Counted from the stretch's first letter, positions 1-9,440 are shown. The stretch: DNA of 64,000 nt from Prevotella sp. (GCA_017847725.1 JAGAXW010000003.1:92326-156325), one strand, 5' to 3'. A program made the numbers and translations. Notes: generated from the sequence alone by a model not told the origin.

Positions 1-125
1 GTCTCGTCGTCGACAACAGCACCGACAATCTTCTGTTGGGCGTATGTCGGAAGGCTCAGACACAGAATAGCAACGAGGGCGATGATTCTGCATGTAAGTC
101 GGATATGTCGCTGGAATATGATCAT
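1..125 (-). CDS. Partial exported protein, 5' end only (runs off left edge)
   Basis: An open frame starts at 125 with ATG overlapping the stop of the LolA-like gene (ATGA) and continues off the window. The visible 41 residues are a signal peptide (basic start, hydrophobic core, ending ...TYAQQ) followed by KIVGAVVDDE. That is the usual beginning of a carboxypeptidase-regulatory-like domain, found at the N-terminus of many Bacteroidetes outer-membrane and periplasmic proteins. The overlap places it in the pigment-cluster operon. The function cannot be decided from this fragment. Confidence 0.7.
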   Translation of the reverse strand, partial: MIIFQRHIRLTCRIIALVAILCLSLPTYAQQKIVGAVVDDE

Positions 126-706
126 TTAAAAGTATAGTTTGAGAAGGTGTATTCCGTGTAGCCTGCACGATCGTTCATACGCAATGTACGTAACTCGGAG
201 GTACGCGTGTCGATAGTCAGGACAAACGAGGAGAACAGCATACGGCGAGCAGCTTTCTTGCTCTTGGCCTGAGGCGTGATGGTGAGAATGAGCAGCCCAT
301 TCTGCTTCGTCATCGTCAGGTCGGTAAGCTTGCTGATATCCTTGTCGCCGCCTGCTAGAATGCTTTCGAAGACGGTCTGGAAGGATGCAAACTGCGGATT
401 GGTCTGACTATTGGTGGTATGCTTGCGGCCCTTGATAATCATCGTAAACTGGCTGCCCTGCATAATCAACTGGTCCTTGCCTTCGTTACAAGAGATGCAT
501 ACCTCTGCAGGCTGATTCATGGTCAGCGTACCTTTGTCGACGGCGTCCTTGGTGATGGCCTTCTTGTGGACGGTCTTGGTGACGGTTGCCGTAATATGAT
601 GGCTCTTCTTATAACGGGCCACTGACTTCTGGAAATCTGTCTGCTGAGCAGTGGCCATCAGGCAGAAACAAATACTGAGAAACGCGGTGAATACCATCTT
701 TTTCAT
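122..706 (-). CDS. LolA-like outer-membrane lipoprotein carrier protein
   Basis: 194 residues with a clear signal peptide (MKKMVFTAFLSICFCLMATA). The mature part has the LolA/LolB-like pattern of amphipathic strands (GTLTMNQPAEVCI, KDQLIMQGSQFTMII, NGLLILTITPQ, SFVLTIDTRTSELRTLRM). LolA-like proteins shuttle acylated cargo across the periplasm, and one is a regular member of aryl-polyene clusters, where it probably helps move the aryl lipid to the outer membrane. It overlaps the ketoreductase stop by ATGA and the next gene's start by ATGA, so translation is probably coupled. Confidence 0.75.
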   Translation of the reverse strand: MKKMVFTAFLSICFCLMATAQQTDFQKSVARYKKSHHITATVTKTVHKKAITKDAVDKGTLTMNQPAEVCISCNEGKDQLIMQGSQFTMIIKGRKHTTNSQTNPQFASFQTVFESILAGGDKDISKLTDLTMTKQNGLLILTITPQAKSKKAARRMLFSSFVLTIDTRTSELRTLRMNDRAGYTEYTFSNYTFK

Positions 707-1422
707 GTGTAAAGTCCTCCATTAATTGATACTACATTACCGGTAATATATCCGGCGTTTTCTGAAACGAGAAATGCCACCAACTCTGCAACCTCCTCTG
801 GGGTTCCAAAACGGTTGGCGGGAATGGTTTTCTTGAGGGCGGCCTCGTCGAGGCCCTCCGTCATATCTGTCTTGATGAAACCGGGCGCTACGGCATTGAC
901 CGTGATGCCACGGCGGGCAACCTCCTGGGCCAGGGCCTTCGTGGCTGCAATAATACCGCCCTTGGCAGCTGAATAGTTGGTCTGTCCAGGCAGTCCTTTG
1001 AGACCGCTGACGCTGGCCATATTGATAATGCGTCCGAAACGGTGCAATTGCATGGCGGGAAGCAGCGGCTGGGTGACATTATAGAATCCGGACAGCGTGA
1101 TGTCGAGCACGCGATGCCAGTCGGATTCGGGCATGAGGGCCAACACGTTGTCGCGACGGATGCCGGCATTGTTGACAACCACCTCGATATATTCGTCGGG
1201 GTGCTGCTGCTGCCACTGCTCAAGAGCCTCACGGACCTGGCTGAAATCGCTGACGTCGAAGCGCATCAGTTCTCCTCTGCCCTCCACGAGGTCAAGGGTG
1301 TGACGAGCTTCCTCCTCATTACTTGTATAATTTACTAAGATGTTGTAACCTTCTTTTGCAAGTCTGACGGAAATGGCACGGCCGATTCCACGACTTCCGC
1401 CTGTCACTAATGCATATTTCAT
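703..1422 (-). CDS. 3-oxoacyl-ACP reductase, FabG-like SDR (pigment cluster)
   Basis: 239-residue short-chain dehydrogenase. The NADP-binding TGGSRGIG lies at residues 7-14, NNAG at 84-87, and the catalytic triad is Ser137, Tyr150 and Lys154 (YSAAKGG). The C-terminal PGFIKTDMTE and GYITGNVVSINGG are typical of FabG. It would reduce the beta-keto group after each condensation by the neighbouring ketosynthase. Sitting inside the cluster rather than with fabD/fabF, it is most likely the dedicated ketoreductase of polyene assembly. A general fatty-acid role cannot be excluded. Confidence 0.9.
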   Translation of the reverse strand: MKYALVTGGSRGIGRAISVRLAKEGYNILVNYTSNEEEARHTLDLVEGRGELMRFDVSDFSQVREALEQWQQQHPDEYIEVVVNNAGIRRDNVLALMPESDWHRVLDITLSGFYNVTQPLLPAMQLHRFGRIINMASVSGLKGLPGQTNYSAAKGGIIAATKALAQEVARRGITVNAVAPGFIKTDMTEGLDEAALKKTIPANRFGTPEEVAELVAFLVSENAGYITGNVVSINGGLYT

Positions 1423-1426
1423 AATT

Positions 1427-2881
1427 CTAACTGTTTATAATCTTATTAATATATTCTTGTCCAAGTATCTCGCCACAGGTCTGCATGGCTGTCATCGTCA
1501 CGCCTTCGACCCCATGAAGCATGAGGTTCTGGCCTGTTAAGAGCAGATTGGGGATGGGGGTGCGTGGCGACAGCATGGTCATAATCAGATTGCGACTGTC
1601 TTTCTGTATGCCGTATGCCGAACCGTCTGGTGTGAGCGTATAGTCACGCCACGTTAGAGGGGTGCTGACATATCGCTGCTCGACCATTGACGCCAAGCCG
1701 GGAAGCACCGTCTCTGCAAGCTGGACACAAGCGTCGGCCATCTTGTTCTTAAATGCTTCGTAGCCTGCATCTCTATGGCCAAGACGGGTGTCCTTCCAAG
1801 GCTCCATCGCAGTCAGAGGCAACGGTGTCAGCAGGTCGACGACGCGTGCATGCAAGCTGTCATCTTCGGGCTTGCGTACACTCACCATGAGCCCTCCAAT
1901 TTGCGTATTGTCTTTATAGAAAGTCCACACATCGGGCTTTTGATAGACAAAATGGTTGTAGTTGAAGTACGACAGGACTCCCGGCTTCAGAACCAGGGAA
2001 ACGGTAAGCATACCAAACGTATTTGGAAGAGAACCTATTCTGCGCCTGAATAGCCGCTTCAAGTGTGTCGACTCTTTCACCAAGTCGAAAGTGGCAGCTG
2101 GATGGATGTCGCTGATGAAGATGCTACCTTCGTAGACTTCCCCATTACGGCAGCGGGCCATCACGATACGACCGTCTTCTTCTACCAGCTCTTCTACTTC
2201 ATTTTTGCATATTACGCGACCGCCATTCGACTGGATATTGTTTGTCAACTGACGGACTAGCATATTACCATCACCAGCCAATCGCCAGCTGCTCTGAATA
2301 TAACTGCTCTGGCCATGGGCAAAGACATAGAGCGGCAGGGACTCCTTGCACAGCTCCATTTTCAGAGAGGAGCCGGAGAGCACATTGATGAGCAGGTCGT
2401 CGGTAAATGTCTGCTTCAGATAGTCATACGCATTGACGCCGAAACGGGTAAATATCTCGTCAGAGCCCAGGGGGACGGCGTCGACTTGCTGCAGCATCTC
2501 GACGTAGTTCCTCAGTGCTGCCTGCTGATGCGGGAAATGCGTCGAGAGCTTCTCAACGAATCGATCGTAGCCTTGTGCAAAGTCGAATGTCTGACCCGCT
2601 ATGGTGATGCGGTCGAAAGCTTCCCCGTCGAGCTGATGCCATGGCAGGCGCATCAGTCCCAAATGAGAGAAAATGCTATGCAGCTTTTGCCCTTCTTGAA
2701 GTCCACCGATATAATGCAGTCCTGTGTCAAAGGTATAGCCGTTGCGGCGATAGCTCTGCATGCAGCCTCCTGGCTGTACCTGGCGTTCCAACACGAGTAC
2801 GCTCCGGCCGGCCTGGGATAGCAAGCTACCACAAACCAGTCCGCCTAAGCCGCTTCCAATAATCACTGCGTCGTACTTCAC
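1427..2881 (-). CDS. CrtI/phytoene-desaturase-like FAD oxidoreductase
   Basis: 484 residues. The N-terminal dinucleotide fold IIGSGLGGLVCGSLL (residues 7-21) is followed by the LERQVQPGGCMQSYRRNG segment characteristic of the carotenoid desaturase/isomerase family. The C-terminal NLLLTGQNLMLHGVEGVTM matches the family's second FAD-contacting motif. Family members desaturate, saturate or isomerise polyene chains. In this cluster it may act on the aryl polyene or a lipid precursor rather than a carotenoid, since no phytoene synthase is visible. Its start overlaps the exporter stop (ATGA). Substrate is inferred from context only. Confidence 0.8.
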   Translation of the reverse strand: MKYDAVIIGSGLGGLVCGSLLSQAGRSVLVLERQVQPGGCMQSYRRNGYTFDTGLHYIGGLQEGQKLHSIFSHLGLMRLPWHQLDGEAFDRITIAGQTFDFAQGYDRFVEKLSTHFPHQQAALRNYVEMLQQVDAVPLGSDEIFTRFGVNAYDYLKQTFTDDLLINVLSGSSLKMELCKESLPLYVFAHGQSSYIQSSWRLAGDGNMLVRQLTNNIQSNGGRVICKNEVEELVEEDGRIVMARCRNGEVYEGSIFISDIHPAATFDLVKESTHLKRLFRRRIGSLPNTFGMLTVSLVLKPGVLSYFNYNHFVYQKPDVWTFYKDNTQIGGLMVSVRKPEDDSLHARVVDLLTPLPLTAMEPWKDTRLGHRDAGYEAFKNKMADACVQLAETVLPGLASMVEQRYVSTPLTWRDYTLTPDGSAYGIQKDSRNLIMTMLSPRTPIPNLLLTGQNLMLHGVEGVTMTAMQTCGEILGQEYINKIINS

Positions 2882-5319
2882 TTCTTCCGGTTTTTAAGCC
2901 AATTAAATACAGCAGGTTGTAACACATAGGCAATGATGACTGCAGACAGCAATCCGACAAGTGTTGAGAAACCAACACTTCGGATGGCGGGGTGCTGAGC
3001 CAAGAGCATGCTGCTGACTGTAACAATCAGTGTAATTGCACTCAAGAATATCGCTGTCTTATGATAGGACAACTTCTGCTGGTCGCCGCCCACAAGTCCG
3101 TTCATCACGAAGATGCTATAGTCGACGCCAATACCAAAGATAAACGTGGAGATTATTATGCTAATGAGGTTGAAACGCACATCGAAAATCACCATGGCTC
3201 CTAACACAATCATCCAACTCAGCAAGATAGGCAGGAACCCAAGAATGGTATGCATGATGTTCAAGCGGAACGAAAGGAGCAGGACTACAAATACAAACGC
3301 CATCGAAATCCATTGCAGCAAGTCGAAATCTTCACTCATCTGGATCAAGGTGTCTGTCGTATAATAATAGGTGTCAAGAACCAGCAGTCCTGGAACACTT
3401 GCGATGGCATCACAGATGCGGATATAGTCGCTGTCGTCGCTGCGAACAGAATCGTTGGCACATCTCACAGAGGTAAAGCAGAGATAGTTGCCATCATAGC
3501 TCTGTTCCATGAGTGTCGACTGATAGCCGGCAGGAATAATACCGCTATTGTAGAACGCATCGGCTTCATAATCGGCTTCTGCAGCTTCAAAGAACGTATC
3601 GAAAGCCTCTGGACGCAAGCCCGCCTGAGGAGCCGTCTCGCCGATCAACTGGCGCACCTTGGCCTTTCGGTCTGCCGTCCAATAGTTTTTCCAGGCGGCA
3701 ATGCGTTCTTTCTGTCTCTTCAGCGGAACAAAAATCTGGTTGGTATGGGTGTAGTCCTTGACGAGTCCCAACTTCTGAAGAGAATCGAGCTTTTGCTCCA
3801 AGATGCCAAACCTCTCAATGGCTTCCTCCATGGTATGACCTTCGCTGGCAAAATATTTCTGCTTGTCACCTGTATAGGTCTTGTCACGCAACAGCTGTTC
3901 TGAATATTCCGTCATATCGTCAAGGTAGCCCAAATTATGCATATCGGCATCAAAGCGGGTGCCACCCACAAAATAGGCACAGATACATGTTACCATCACG
4001 ATGCAGATGGCTGCTATCAACCCCTTGCGGCGATCGAACGGATAGGAAATGAACTTGTCCACAAAACCTGGCATCCCGACTTGCTTGGGTTTGCGTAACA
4101 AGGGGGGCAGGAAGACGAGTGAGAACAATGTGGTGCCGAGAATGGCAAAGGCTGCAAACAGGCCAAAATCCTGCAGGAGGTCGGTCTTTATAAAGATTAA
4201 GCCTGCAAACGAGCCGATTGTGGTCAGGCATCCCAGCCACACGGGCTTTACCTGGTCACGGAGCATTTGTTCGCCGTCGTCAACATACTGGTGATGCGTC
4301 AAGACGTGAAGTACATAGCTGAGTGCTACACCAAGGACAACACCACCAATACCTAATGCCAACAGGGAGAACTGTCCCTTCAGCCAATACATAATGGACA
4401 ATCCGAACAACGTACCGAAGATAACTGGCAATATGAGCAGGGGGATGGAGTCCCAACGTCTGAAACAAATAAAAAGGAACAGCAGGACCAGCAACAAAGC
4501 ACCTGCTATCGTGGTAGTCAGGTCTTTCTTTATCTGTGTGGAATTATAATATCCACTGGCCGGCGTGCCATGATAAGTTATGAGCACATCGGGATGAGCG
4601 GCCTTGAATTTTGAAATCAGTTCGTTTAACCGCTCAAACAATGCCGAGCCCTGACCCGTGTTGGTCGAGGAGAAATGGGGTGTAATAAAGGTGACACAGA
4701 CGGTGGAGTCTTTTACAAAGAAGTGGTCGTCTATCGTGATGTAGCTGTTTCCGCCGGCATTTAACAGGGGCTCTGCCTGTTTTGCCAAGACATTGCGCAT
4801 ACCGATAGGGTCCATCTGTATCAGTTCTGGGAACACCTCGCCGAACTCTCCTGTAAGGTCTTCTCTGTTCTGCATCATCTGCTGAGCAAGATGTTCGCGG
4901 GTCAGCAGCGTGTCTATCGCAGAATAAGCGGTGGTGTCTATATATGCGGGGAAGTGCGTCAACATATAGTCGACGCCATCTTCCATGATATTCTCAGGGA
5001 GGCGATAGAAGAAGTCTTCTATAAGGGTAGAGTCTTTTTCTAAAGAATCAGCAAATACGTCGCATACTTCTGTCAACTCTTCTACGGAATGTCCTTCGAA
5101 CAGCAGGAATACCTTATCTTTGATTTTCAAGTTGGAAAAAGCAAGCTTTATGGTGCCGTCCTCATTCTTGGAGGATGGCATTAGCTTGTTGATGTCTTCT
5201 TCCAGATGGATTTGCACTGCAAAATATCCAAAGAAGACAAACATGCCAATCATCGACACCCAATACACGAGACGGTGGCTATGAAAGTATTTGTAGATTC
5301 TGACGAACAACTCTGTCAT
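2878..5319 (-). CDS. MMPL/RND-family lipid exporter
   Basis: 813 residues with the MMPL layout. There is one membrane segment near residues 19-38, a large periplasmic loop, a block of hydrophobic helices (about 270-420, including GALLLVLLFLFICFRRW), a second periplasmic loop, and a second block (about 660-805, including FGIGVDYSIFVMNGL, the usual RND transmembrane signature). Such proteins export lipids or pigments using the proton gradient, and one is a standard component of aryl-polyene clusters. It overlaps both neighbours by ATGA. It probably cooperates with the LolA-like carrier. Confidence 0.85.
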   Translation of the reverse strand: MTELFVRIYKYFHSHRLVYWVSMIGMFVFFGYFAVQIHLEEDINKLMPSSKNEDGTIKLAFSNLKIKDKVFLLFEGHSVEELTEVCDVFADSLEKDSTLIEDFFYRLPENIMEDGVDYMLTHFPAYIDTTAYSAIDTLLTREHLAQQMMQNREDLTGEFGEVFPELIQMDPIGMRNVLAKQAEPLLNAGGNSYITIDDHFFVKDSTVCVTFITPHFSSTNTGQGSALFERLNELISKFKAAHPDVLITYHGTPASGYYNSTQIKKDLTTTIAGALLLVLLFLFICFRRWDSIPLLILPVIFGTLFGLSIMYWLKGQFSLLALGIGGVVLGVALSYVLHVLTHHQYVDDGEQMLRDQVKPVWLGCLTTIGSFAGLIFIKTDLLQDFGLFAAFAILGTTLFSLVFLPPLLRKPKQVGMPGFVDKFISYPFDRRKGLIAAICIVMVTCICAYFVGGTRFDADMHNLGYLDDMTEYSEQLLRDKTYTGDKQKYFASEGHTMEEAIERFGILEQKLDSLQKLGLVKDYTHTNQIFVPLKRQKERIAAWKNYWTADRKAKVRQLIGETAPQAGLRPEAFDTFFEAAEADYEADAFYNSGIIPAGYQSTLMEQSYDGNYLCFTSVRCANDSVRSDDSDYIRICDAIASVPGLLVLDTYYYTTDTLIQMSEDFDLLQWISMAFVFVVLLLSFRLNIMHTILGFLPILLSWMIVLGAMVIFDVRFNLISIIISTFIFGIGVDYSIFVMNGLVGGDQQKLSYHKTAIFLSAITLIVTVSSMLLAQHPAIRSVGFSTLVGLLSAVIIAYVLQPAVFNWLKNRKK

Positions 5320-5732
5320 TGCATAAATATTTTTAAATTGGCCTTGGCTATGGTCTCACCATTGACACGACATTCGCCTTGCGCTATCGTAACATTGCCG
5401 AATGAAAAGCCAAATTGAATCGTGGTGTCAATCGTTTCGTTTAACATCGGGCGACGAATGCACTCGAAATGTTTGATTTCTCCAATAAGTCCAATACGTG
5501 GATGGTTGTCAGCCAACGACTGATAACCGACAAGTGCAGCAGCAGACTGAGCAATATGCTCTACAAGGCCAGACTCTGCCATCGTCTGGTCAGGAAGAAT
5601 GAAATAGTTCTCCGACAATACCGTTAGACGAGTGTGGGCAGTATTTTCATCTACTGCCTCACACTCATCAATCATCATGAATGGTTCACGTTGCGGGATG
5701 AGTCGTTTAATGTCGTCGCCTCGCATTATCAT
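5316..5732 (-). CDS. 3-hydroxyacyl-ACP dehydratase-like hotdog protein
   Basis: 138 residues in a single hotdog fold. The opening IKRLIPQREPFMMIDE is the FabZ/ApeP-type start, and SGLVEHIAQSAAALVGYQ corresponds to the central hotdog helix. The canonical FabZ catalytic His and Glu pattern is not obvious, which fits the divergent dehydratases of aryl-polyene clusters. It would remove water from the hydroxyacyl-ACP to generate the conjugated double bonds. Start and stop overlap the ACP and exporter genes by ATGA. Confidence 0.8.
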   Translation of the reverse strand: MIMRGDDIKRLIPQREPFMMIDECEAVDENTAHTRLTVLSENYFILPDQTMAESGLVEHIAQSAAALVGYQSLADNHPRIGLIGEIKHFECIRRPMLNETIDTTIQFGFSFGNVTIAQGECRVNGETIAKANLKIFMQ

Positions 5733-5971
5733 GCCATGTGTTGTTCAATGTAGTCGTACAGGTCATTGAATGTCTTAATCTTGGGCAGGTCAGAGACGGG
5801 TATCGTCACCTTATAGGTCTGCTGCACAAGGGCAACCATGTCTACCAGACTCAGGCTGTCGAGCATCAAGGTATCCTTGACATTTGCCTCTGGAGTAATG
5901 TCAGCCTGTTCTACTTCGAATTCTTCAGCGAGCAGTGCATTAACCTGCTCCATAATTTCATTACGTGTCAT
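5729..5971 (-). CDS. Acyl carrier protein (pigment cluster)
   Basis: 80 residues, acidic and helical, with the phosphopantetheine attachment motif LDSLSLVDMV; Ser39 is the expected attachment residue. The length is normal for a free ACP. It would carry the growing acyl or polyene chain for the ketosynthase, reductase and dehydratase next to it. Three bases separate it from the ketosynthase stop, and its own stop overlaps the dehydratase start. The housekeeping ACP is expected elsewhere. Confidence 0.92.
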   Translation of the reverse strand: MTRNEIMEQVNALLAEEFEVEQADITPEANVKDTLMLDSLSLVDMVALVQQTYKVTIPVSDLPKIKTFNDLYDYIEQHMA

Positions 5972-5974
5972 TTT

Positions 5975-7195
5975 TTACAAGTTTTTTATTATTAATGTTG
6001 AATTTGTTCCTCCAAAACCAAATGAGTTGCTCAAGAACATGTCAAAATGGGCATCAATAGTCTTTGGCACCACATTGATACATGCTGTCTCGTCGTCAGG
6101 ATTCTCAAAGTTGATGCTGCCGGCAATAAAGTCGTTCTTCATCATCAGGAGAGAATAGATAATCTCACTGGCACCTGCCATCCACATCTCATGGCCCGTC
6201 TGACTCTTTGTCGATGTAACAGGAACACGATAGTCACCGAAAATCTGGGCAATGGCCTGTGCTTCACGGCTGTCTCCAATTTTCGTAGATGTTGCATGCG
6301 CATTGATATATCCAATCTCCTTGGGATTGACATTTCCGTGCTTCAAGCACAGTTCGAGCGAACGGGCGGGTCCGGCAACATTAGGAGTAGAGATGTGGTC
6401 GCCATTGCCAGAGAATCCCCAACTGACGATTTCTGCCAGGATGGGAGCGCCACGGCGCACGGCACTTTCATAATCTTCAAGCACCAGAGTGGCTGCACCG
6501 CCACCAGGTACCAGTCCGTTTCTGTCGCGATCGAAAGGACGACTGGCATGGACGGCATCATCGCCACGCAGGGCGAAGGATTGTATACCGTCAAAAGAAG
6601 CAACACCATACATGTTGGCCTCTTGTGCACCGCCGCAGATGACACAATCCTGCAGTCCATTCTGAATGAGCAATGCTGCCAGTCCTACCGACTGAGAACC
6701 AGAGGCGCATGCTGCGGATGCTGTCAGATTGATACCTTTCAGGCGGAACAGGCATGCCAGATTCATGGTTACAGTTGAGTTCATCGACTGGAAGATAGCT
6801 CCACTTCCGCATGCTGAAGTGCTGCCAAACTCACGAAATTTGTCAAGAGCATGCATCGTAGCTTCGGCAACGGAATCATTACCGTATATAATTCCCACTT
6901 CATGCTGCTCGATATAGTCCAAGTCCAGTTTCGCATGCTCCAGGGCATCCTTCGTAGCCATATAGGCATACTGTGCCTCCTCGGGCATGAACTGGCGCTG
7001 GTTTCGGGCAACAAATGGTTTAAGGTTGGGCTGAGGAACATCCGCACAGAATGCAGACCTAAATCCAGCATCTTTACGCTCCTGACTGCAAATGATTCCA
7101 CTTTTTCCGTCATACAAAGACTGGCGGACTTCTTCTAGTGTCGTACCAAGACAAGACCAAATGCCAAGTCCTGTGATAACTACTCTTCTTTGCAT
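5975..7195 (-). CDS. Beta-ketoacyl-ACP synthase, FabF-like (pigment cluster)
   Basis: 406-residue condensing enzyme of the thiolase fold. The catalytic triad is visible: Cys163 in ASAACASGSQS, His300 in YINAHATSTK, and His335 in KSQTGHEMWMAG. The ending FLSNSFGFGGTNSTLII is typical of FabF/KAS II. It catalyses decarboxylative condensation of malonyl-ACP with the acyl chain. A chain-length-factor partner is not visible within this window and may lie beyond the left edge. Seven bases separate it from the upstream acetyltransferase-like gene. Confidence 0.92.
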   Translation of the reverse strand: MQRRVVITGLGIWSCLGTTLEEVRQSLYDGKSGIICSQERKDAGFRSAFCADVPQPNLKPFVARNQRQFMPEEAQYAYMATKDALEHAKLDLDYIEQHEVGIIYGNDSVAEATMHALDKFREFGSTSACGSGAIFQSMNSTVTMNLACLFRLKGINLTASAACASGSQSVGLAALLIQNGLQDCVICGGAQEANMYGVASFDGIQSFALRGDDAVHASRPFDRDRNGLVPGGGAATLVLEDYESAVRRGAPILAEIVSWGFSGNGDHISTPNVAGPARSLELCLKHGNVNPKEIGYINAHATSTKIGDSREAQAIAQIFGDYRVPVTSTKSQTGHEMWMAGASEIIYSLLMMKNDFIAGSINFENPDDETACINVVPKTIDAHFDMFLSNSFGFGGTNSTLIIKNL

Positions 7196-7202
7196 ATTTC
7201 TT

Positions 7203-8348
7203 TTATTTATAAATTAACTTTTTAAAATAACATCTTCTACGTTTAACAAACTGAGGATTGAGGGGCTTCCATTGTGACAATTCCCGTACGTTGTCCTCTA
7301 ATTGGGGACCTGTCTCTGCCCACTCGAAACCATAATTATTATATATCGGAATAAGGTCTTCAAAGAAAAGGGCATTGACACCAAGGCCCTGGAATTCGGG
7401 ATCTATGGCTATCAACAGCATTTCGGCATTTTTCTCACGCCTCCATTTTAGTGCCTTCAAAAGATGATACCATCCTATGGGAAGCAACTTGCCATTTGCT
7501 TTCCTCATAGCCTGAGACATCCCGCCCATGGTAATGCATACGCCAACCAGCCTTTGCTCATCATTGACAACGACAGGTATCAGTTGCTTGTCTATCATCT
7601 TTAAGTATTTATGGATGAATTTGTCTGCCTGTGCATCCGTCAGTGATGAATATCCGAAAATGGGCGAATATGCCTTATTCAGCAAATCGAAGATTTTCTT
7701 ACCGTATCCATATTGGTATACATCTTTATTGCTTAGCTTGATTACCCGCAGCCCCATCTGTTCTTTTGCATATTGTGCAACACGGGCATATCTGGCCGGG
7801 AGCTCCTTGGGAACTTGTATGCGAATCTGTACCCAGTCTACTTCCTTTTGGTAGCCCAGTTGCTCCATGTGTATCGGATAGTATGCAGGATTGTAGATGG
7901 TACTCATCGTTCCCATCAGCTGAAAGTCTTCTATCAGCATGCCCTCCTTGTCGAAATCCGTAATACCCATCGGGCCCTGTATGGTGTCCATCCCCATATC
8001 TCTTCCCCACTCTTCGACAGTGGTTATCAGAGCCTTTGAAACGGCCGGGTCGTCGATGAACTCAATCATAGAAAACCTGACATTGTTGGTCTTCCATTTC
8101 TTGTTAGCCCGATGGTTAATTATTCCGACAATACGCCCGACAGGTTCGGTACCACGATATGCGACAAACGGTTGAACATTTGTAAATTCCAGCCCTGGGT
8201 TTTTCTTTTTGTCGAACATATCCTTGATATCCGACTTTAAATCAGGAACATATTGCAGGCAGTCCTGATAGATACCATCTACAACATTGAGGAAATCACT
8301 CATGCCGTGCTGGTCAACGACTTTTAAAACCTTCACTTCGCCTATCAT
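7203..8348 (-). CDS. GNAT-like N-acetyltransferase family protein
   Basis: 381 residues. The C-terminal half contains EMLLIAIDPEFQGLGVNALF, which resembles the acetyl-CoA-binding A motif (QGxGxxA/L) of GNAT enzymes. The N-terminal half (FVAYRGTEPVGRIVGIINH) looks like a second degenerate GNAT-type lobe. Proteins of this size and layout are common and uncharacterised in Bacteroidetes. The start overlaps the regulator's stop (ATGA), placing it first among the biosynthetic genes. It may acylate a cluster intermediate, but no substrate can be read from the sequence. Confidence 0.65.
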   Translation of the reverse strand: MIGEVKVLKVVDQHGMSDFLNVVDGIYQDCLQYVPDLKSDIKDMFDKKKNPGLEFTNVQPFVAYRGTEPVGRIVGIINHRANKKWKTNNVRFSMIEFIDDPAVSKALITTVEEWGRDMGMDTIQGPMGITDFDKEGMLIEDFQLMGTMSTIYNPAYYPIHMEQLGYQKEVDWVQIRIQVPKELPARYARVAQYAKEQMGLRVIKLSNKDVYQYGYGKKIFDLLNKAYSPIFGYSSLTDAQADKFIHKYLKMIDKQLIPVVVNDEQRLVGVCITMGGMSQAMRKANGKLLPIGWYHLLKALKWRREKNAEMLLIAIDPEFQGLGVNALFFEDLIPIYNNYGFEWAETGPQLEDNVRELSQWKPLNPQFVKRRRCYFKKLIYK

Positions 8349-9211
8349 AGTCCTTTCTTATGCTCCGTTCTGTAACTGATAGGCGTAACCCCTGCCTGTT
8401 CGCGAAAATATTGTCCAAAGAACGAGGAGTTGGGGAAACCTAACCGGTTGGATATTTCTTTTACACTTAAATCTGTCTCAATGAGAAAGCGATACCCATC
8501 CTGCATGACGCTCTCGGTAATCCAGCGTAGCGGACTTTTCCCACTGACGCGCTTACTGATGGTTGACAGGTGCTTGGATGTAATATGCAATTGATTAGCA
8601 TAGAAAGACACCCGCTGGCGTTTCTTTTCTTGCTTGCTTACCAACTGCAAAAACAGATTGAAGACCTCCTTGTCATGAATGGTAGATGTGTCGCTGACTG
8701 TCATCATGTCAGCGAGCTGAAGCAGCTTTTCACAAATCATCAGCATGACGGTTCGCAAAAAGGAGTAAATAATCTCTTGAGACAATATCGGCATGCTATT
8801 ACCGTCGAAGACAGAACTCATATAGACTTGCATGCCATTTATCCATTCAGCATCAGGAAGTACATAAATCTCCTTCATGTACATTGCTTTGTTCCAAATA
8901 TTAATCTGGTTTCCAAGAAGCATCTTCAGGGTACGGTCTGATATCAGCAATGCGCTTGCAACCGCATCGGCACTCATCAGCATGGGTTGCACCATCTTGC
9001 CTGCAGGGATTAGCAACAACTGGTTAGGCAGCGCCTTCACCTGATTGCTGCCGCCAACCTCTACAACAATTTTGCCCTTCTGACACAATACGATTGTGTT
9101 ATAGGCCATTCTGATAGTAGATAGATTGTTAACCTCACGAATGTTACTGATGACGAGAACATCATCCTTCAGAGCATGCGTTATATTGTATTCTGTACTT
9201 TTCTTTTTCAT
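8345..9211 (-). CDS. AraC-family transcriptional regulator
   Basis: 288 residues. The last ~100 (from RQRVSFYANQLHITSKHLS) form the double helix-turn-helix of AraC/XylS proteins, with the second unit in VKEISNRLGFPNSSFFGQYF. The N-terminal ~170 residues form a cupin-like sensor region. It is the first gene of the pigment operon and overlaps the next gene, so it probably regulates the cluster and itself. A possible -7 box (TAATTTTG on the minus strand, 9261-9268) lies 50 bases upstream. The ligand is unknown. Confidence 0.88.
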   Translation of the reverse strand: MKKKSTEYNITHALKDDVLVISNIREVNNLSTIRMAYNTIVLCQKGKIVVEVGGSNQVKALPNQLLLIPAGKMVQPMLMSADAVASALLISDRTLKMLLGNQINIWNKAMYMKEIYVLPDAEWINGMQVYMSSVFDGNSMPILSQEIIYSFLRTVMLMICEKLLQLADMMTVSDTSTIHDKEVFNLFLQLVSKQEKKRQRVSFYANQLHITSKHLSTISKRVSGKSPLRWITESVMQDGYRFLIETDLSVKEISNRLGFPNSSFFGQYFREQAGVTPISYRTEHKKGL

Positions 9212-9427
9212 TTTTGCTTTCGAAGAATGCCTACCAGAGGCATCGTATTTTAAGCGAGTGCAAAATTAAACATTTTTGTATAATTATCGACGTTCACTTT
9301 TTCGTTCATAATGTTTGTTTTGAGATTTCTTGTAAAAAAATGATGATTAGATGCCATAATTGACTACACGAGTGTTTATTTTTTTTTAAAATCGCGCTGT
9401 TTATGCCATTTTTCTATTTAATTATTT

Positions 9428-9435
9428 TAATTTTG
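9428..9435 (+). promoter_or_regulatory. -7 promoter element of nth (leaderless start)
   Basis: TAATTTTG matches the Bacteroidetes -7 consensus TAnnTTTG. The G is only five bases before the nth ATG at 9441, so the transcript should start at or within a base or two of the start codon, leaving no room for a ribosome binding site. The rest of the 9212-9440 gap is AT-rich and holds nothing else recognisable. Confidence 0.6.
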
Positions 9436-9440
9436 CGCTT

